Shown in pieces: positions 63,701 through 64,000 of a stretch of 64,000 bases of DNA (its first letter is position 1; every line of letters begins with the position of its first letter). The stretch spans positions 162,073 to 226,072 of the forward strand of contig NZ_LWCU01000012.1 in NCBI RefSeq assembly GCF_001650405.1, read 5' to 3'. A program made the position numbers and the translations under genes. This DNA comes from Microbacterium sp. H83 (GTDB taxonomy: Bacteria; Actinomycetota; Actinomycetes; Actinomycetales; Microbacteriaceae). The notes under the pieces were generated by a model. It was not told where the DNA came from, did not search any database, and worked only from the letters and a program-made list of their open reading frames with translations.

Positions 63701-64000
63701 CAGCCGCCTCCGTCGCCACCACACTCTCCGGCGACACCGCCGAGATCGGCCCCGACCGCGCCGGCACACCCGACGCCGACGCCGTGTTCACCACACGACC
63801 CGCATCCACATCCGCCTGCGTGATCACATACTCACCCACAGCCGTCGCCGTCTGCCCCGGAGCGATCACACCCGGCGCACCCGCCACCGGCCACACCACA
63901 TCCGACACCACCACACCCGGCACCGCATCCGAGAGCACCACACCCGACACCGTCACATTGCCGGTATTCGACACCCCGAACTCATACGACACCACATCAC
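60744..64000 (-). CDS. LPXTG-anchored DUF11 repeat surface protein, C-terminal part
   Basis: The gene enters from the right edge; 1085 codons are visible and the N-terminus with its signal peptide is missing. It consists of about nine beta-sandwich units of 118-125 residues, each with NTGNVTL, a GVLAPGQ turn and TQADVDAG, the DUF11/conserved-repeat type. The C-terminus has a sortase signal LPFTG 38 residues from the end, a hydrophobic helix (STVFLLAGLVLLLTG) and RRRR, so it is linked to peptidoglycan. An adhesin or stalk role is likely by analogy. Codon use changes sharply near 63500: upstream units use GTG, GGT and TCG much more. Confidence 0.9.
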   Translation of the reverse strand, partial: DVVSYEFGVSNTGNVTVSGVVLSDAVPGVVVSDVVWPVAGAPGVIAPGQTATAVGEYVITQADVDAGRVVNTASASGVPARSGPISAVSPESVVATEAAAPVVSVSDRGVLAAGATGRAGDVVTWTYVLTNQGNVTLTGAALSDALAGASAPAYVWQGEAGVLVPGQSVTATATYVLTQADVDAGSVTSLVTGTGTPPAGAPASRTAPATVSLAPAPGLVFEKTGSLDVPGASAAGDGVTFDFRIENTGTVSLTDVAIADELVGIGPITVDWPGAAGVLAPGQIATGTAPYAISQEDVDRGSVQNTATVRATTPSGQELATSSTIAPLPTADHAPSIRTVKGGSYVSGTGGVGSIIEYSFDITNTGNVTLRLVRLQDDLEGLGTPQIEFPATTGILPPGGSAKGVARYTVTQADVDAGSITNVATSFGTSPRGVVVSDSSDPFTIDTDAPTNPTQTIRTTQTAQLAPGDAGVVGDAIDYTFTIQNIGNTTLTGVRLTNTVDGLTDLVFVWPDAANPGRLLPGQTVTITGSRPVSQADVDAGTVRNIATGTGTPPTGADVSHRTPVTVVPLVGGTGALQVSKTGTAQGDGGLGTEVSYDFVVTNTGTLTLSSVALSDALDGLSDIAYGPWPENEGVLAPGQSVAASATYSVRQADIDAGAVRNTASAGALTPGGDAVTAESPESVVPTIGAAPSIDVEKTQSLAGGATGRPGDRVEYVFTISNTGNVTLRGVSLADGQLGLAGLQITWPGEPGVLAPGQVASATAWYELTQADVDAGRIASAVVATGTGSGVVVSDEDPGENLLASAPALEVVKTAALTGAAQQGGGVRYTVAVTNTGNVTLSDVAVVDELAGLGSPTVVWPGTPGILASGETVTVAADYVITTADVARGHIDNVASATGTAPDGTVVGAEDAARVDVPNEPRIHLGMSISLQDGQQGYAGDRLVFRYTATNMGTTTLTGVRIDDPFPGLSGLTYTWPGEPGVLLPGQSVTAVATVVITAAMEGTVVTSRAVVTSVEAGSGVPVLDAASDALTLPDPGPTGILPFTGGGDALPLVGGSTVFLLAGLVLLLTGRRRRSTRPQNLSS
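60960..64000 (-). repeat. Tandem ~118-codon repeats in the DUF11 gene
   Basis: About nine diverged units of roughly 354-375 bases, recognisable by the recurring TQADVDAG, SQADVDAG or RQADIDAG motif. The first two units at the right edge share a codon style different from the rest. Confidence 0.8.

Noticed and set aside
60744..64000. DUF11 repeats as a mobile or CRISPR-like repeat array
   Set aside because: The periodicity is at protein level (~118 residues), in frame, with diverged DNA and a C-terminal sortase signal.

Overview
This is a GC-rich window of ordinary chromosome from a high-GC Gram-positive actinobacterium, most probably Microbacterium or a close relative in Microbacteriaceae. 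The call rests on gene order (pyrR-pyrB-pyrC-PH-like-carA-carB-pyrF-gmk-rpoZ-metK-priA; alaS-ruvX-mltG-aroE-aroC-aroK-aroB-aroQ-efp-nusB; rel-secF-secD-yajC-ruvB-ruvA-ruvC-yebC), on an mIHF-guanylate kinase fusion, and on a NamH-type muramic acid hydroxylase, which fits the N-glycolyl peptidoglycan classically recorded for Microbacterium. I see 58 protein genes, two of them cut by the window edges. I see no rRNA, tRNA, CRISPR array, insertion sequence or prophage, and no gene-free stretch above 300 bases; the longest is the 213-base nirB/DUF349 divergent region.

Layout. 1-4149: priA (partial), metK, rpoZ and the mIHF-gmk fusion. 4142-12797: an overlapping pyrimidine operon making UMP, led by pyrR, with a PyrR-binding RNA loop just ahead of the pyrR ribosome site. 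12863-15414: four overlapping genes centred on WXG100/type VII secretion-like proteins, without any secretion machinery nearby. 15461-20436: NamH and a SWIM-SNF2 helicase. 20492-30366: nusB, efp, the shikimate genes, mltG, ruvX and alaS. 30424-32840: a small membrane protein, rpsD with a long leader, and rarA. 32977-39248: a small membrane protein, a formate/nitrite channel, and the nitrite assimilation operon nirB-nirD-cobA-hemD/wHTH, with a GlnR-like operator ahead of nirB. 39462-49217: DUF349, an AbiEi-like protein, Rel, SecDF-YajC and RuvABC. 49263-57895: yebC, a PLP decarboxylase, the vitamin B6 genes (pdxT, pdxS, pdxR, pdxY), a HIT phosphorylase and thrS. 57954-64000: YnfA, DoxX, photolyase, a lipoprotein and the C-terminal part of a large LPXTG-anchored DUF11 repeat protein.

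Regulation visible in the sequence. Operons are packed with ATGA, GTGA and TGATG start/stop overlaps, so translational coupling is likely. Six monocistronic or first genes (aroC, rarA, the gene at 40878, ruvC, a DoxX gene, phr) carry a -10-like hexamer exactly six bases before the start codon, the arrangement expected of leaderless mRNAs. Several strong hairpins mark operon ends.

Nothing here is clearly a new defence or mobile system. The best leads are the isolated WXG100 cassette, the leaderless-start pattern, the PyrR loop, the GlnR-like array at nirB, the HemD-winged-helix fusion, and an abrupt change of codon use inside the DUF11 surface protein.
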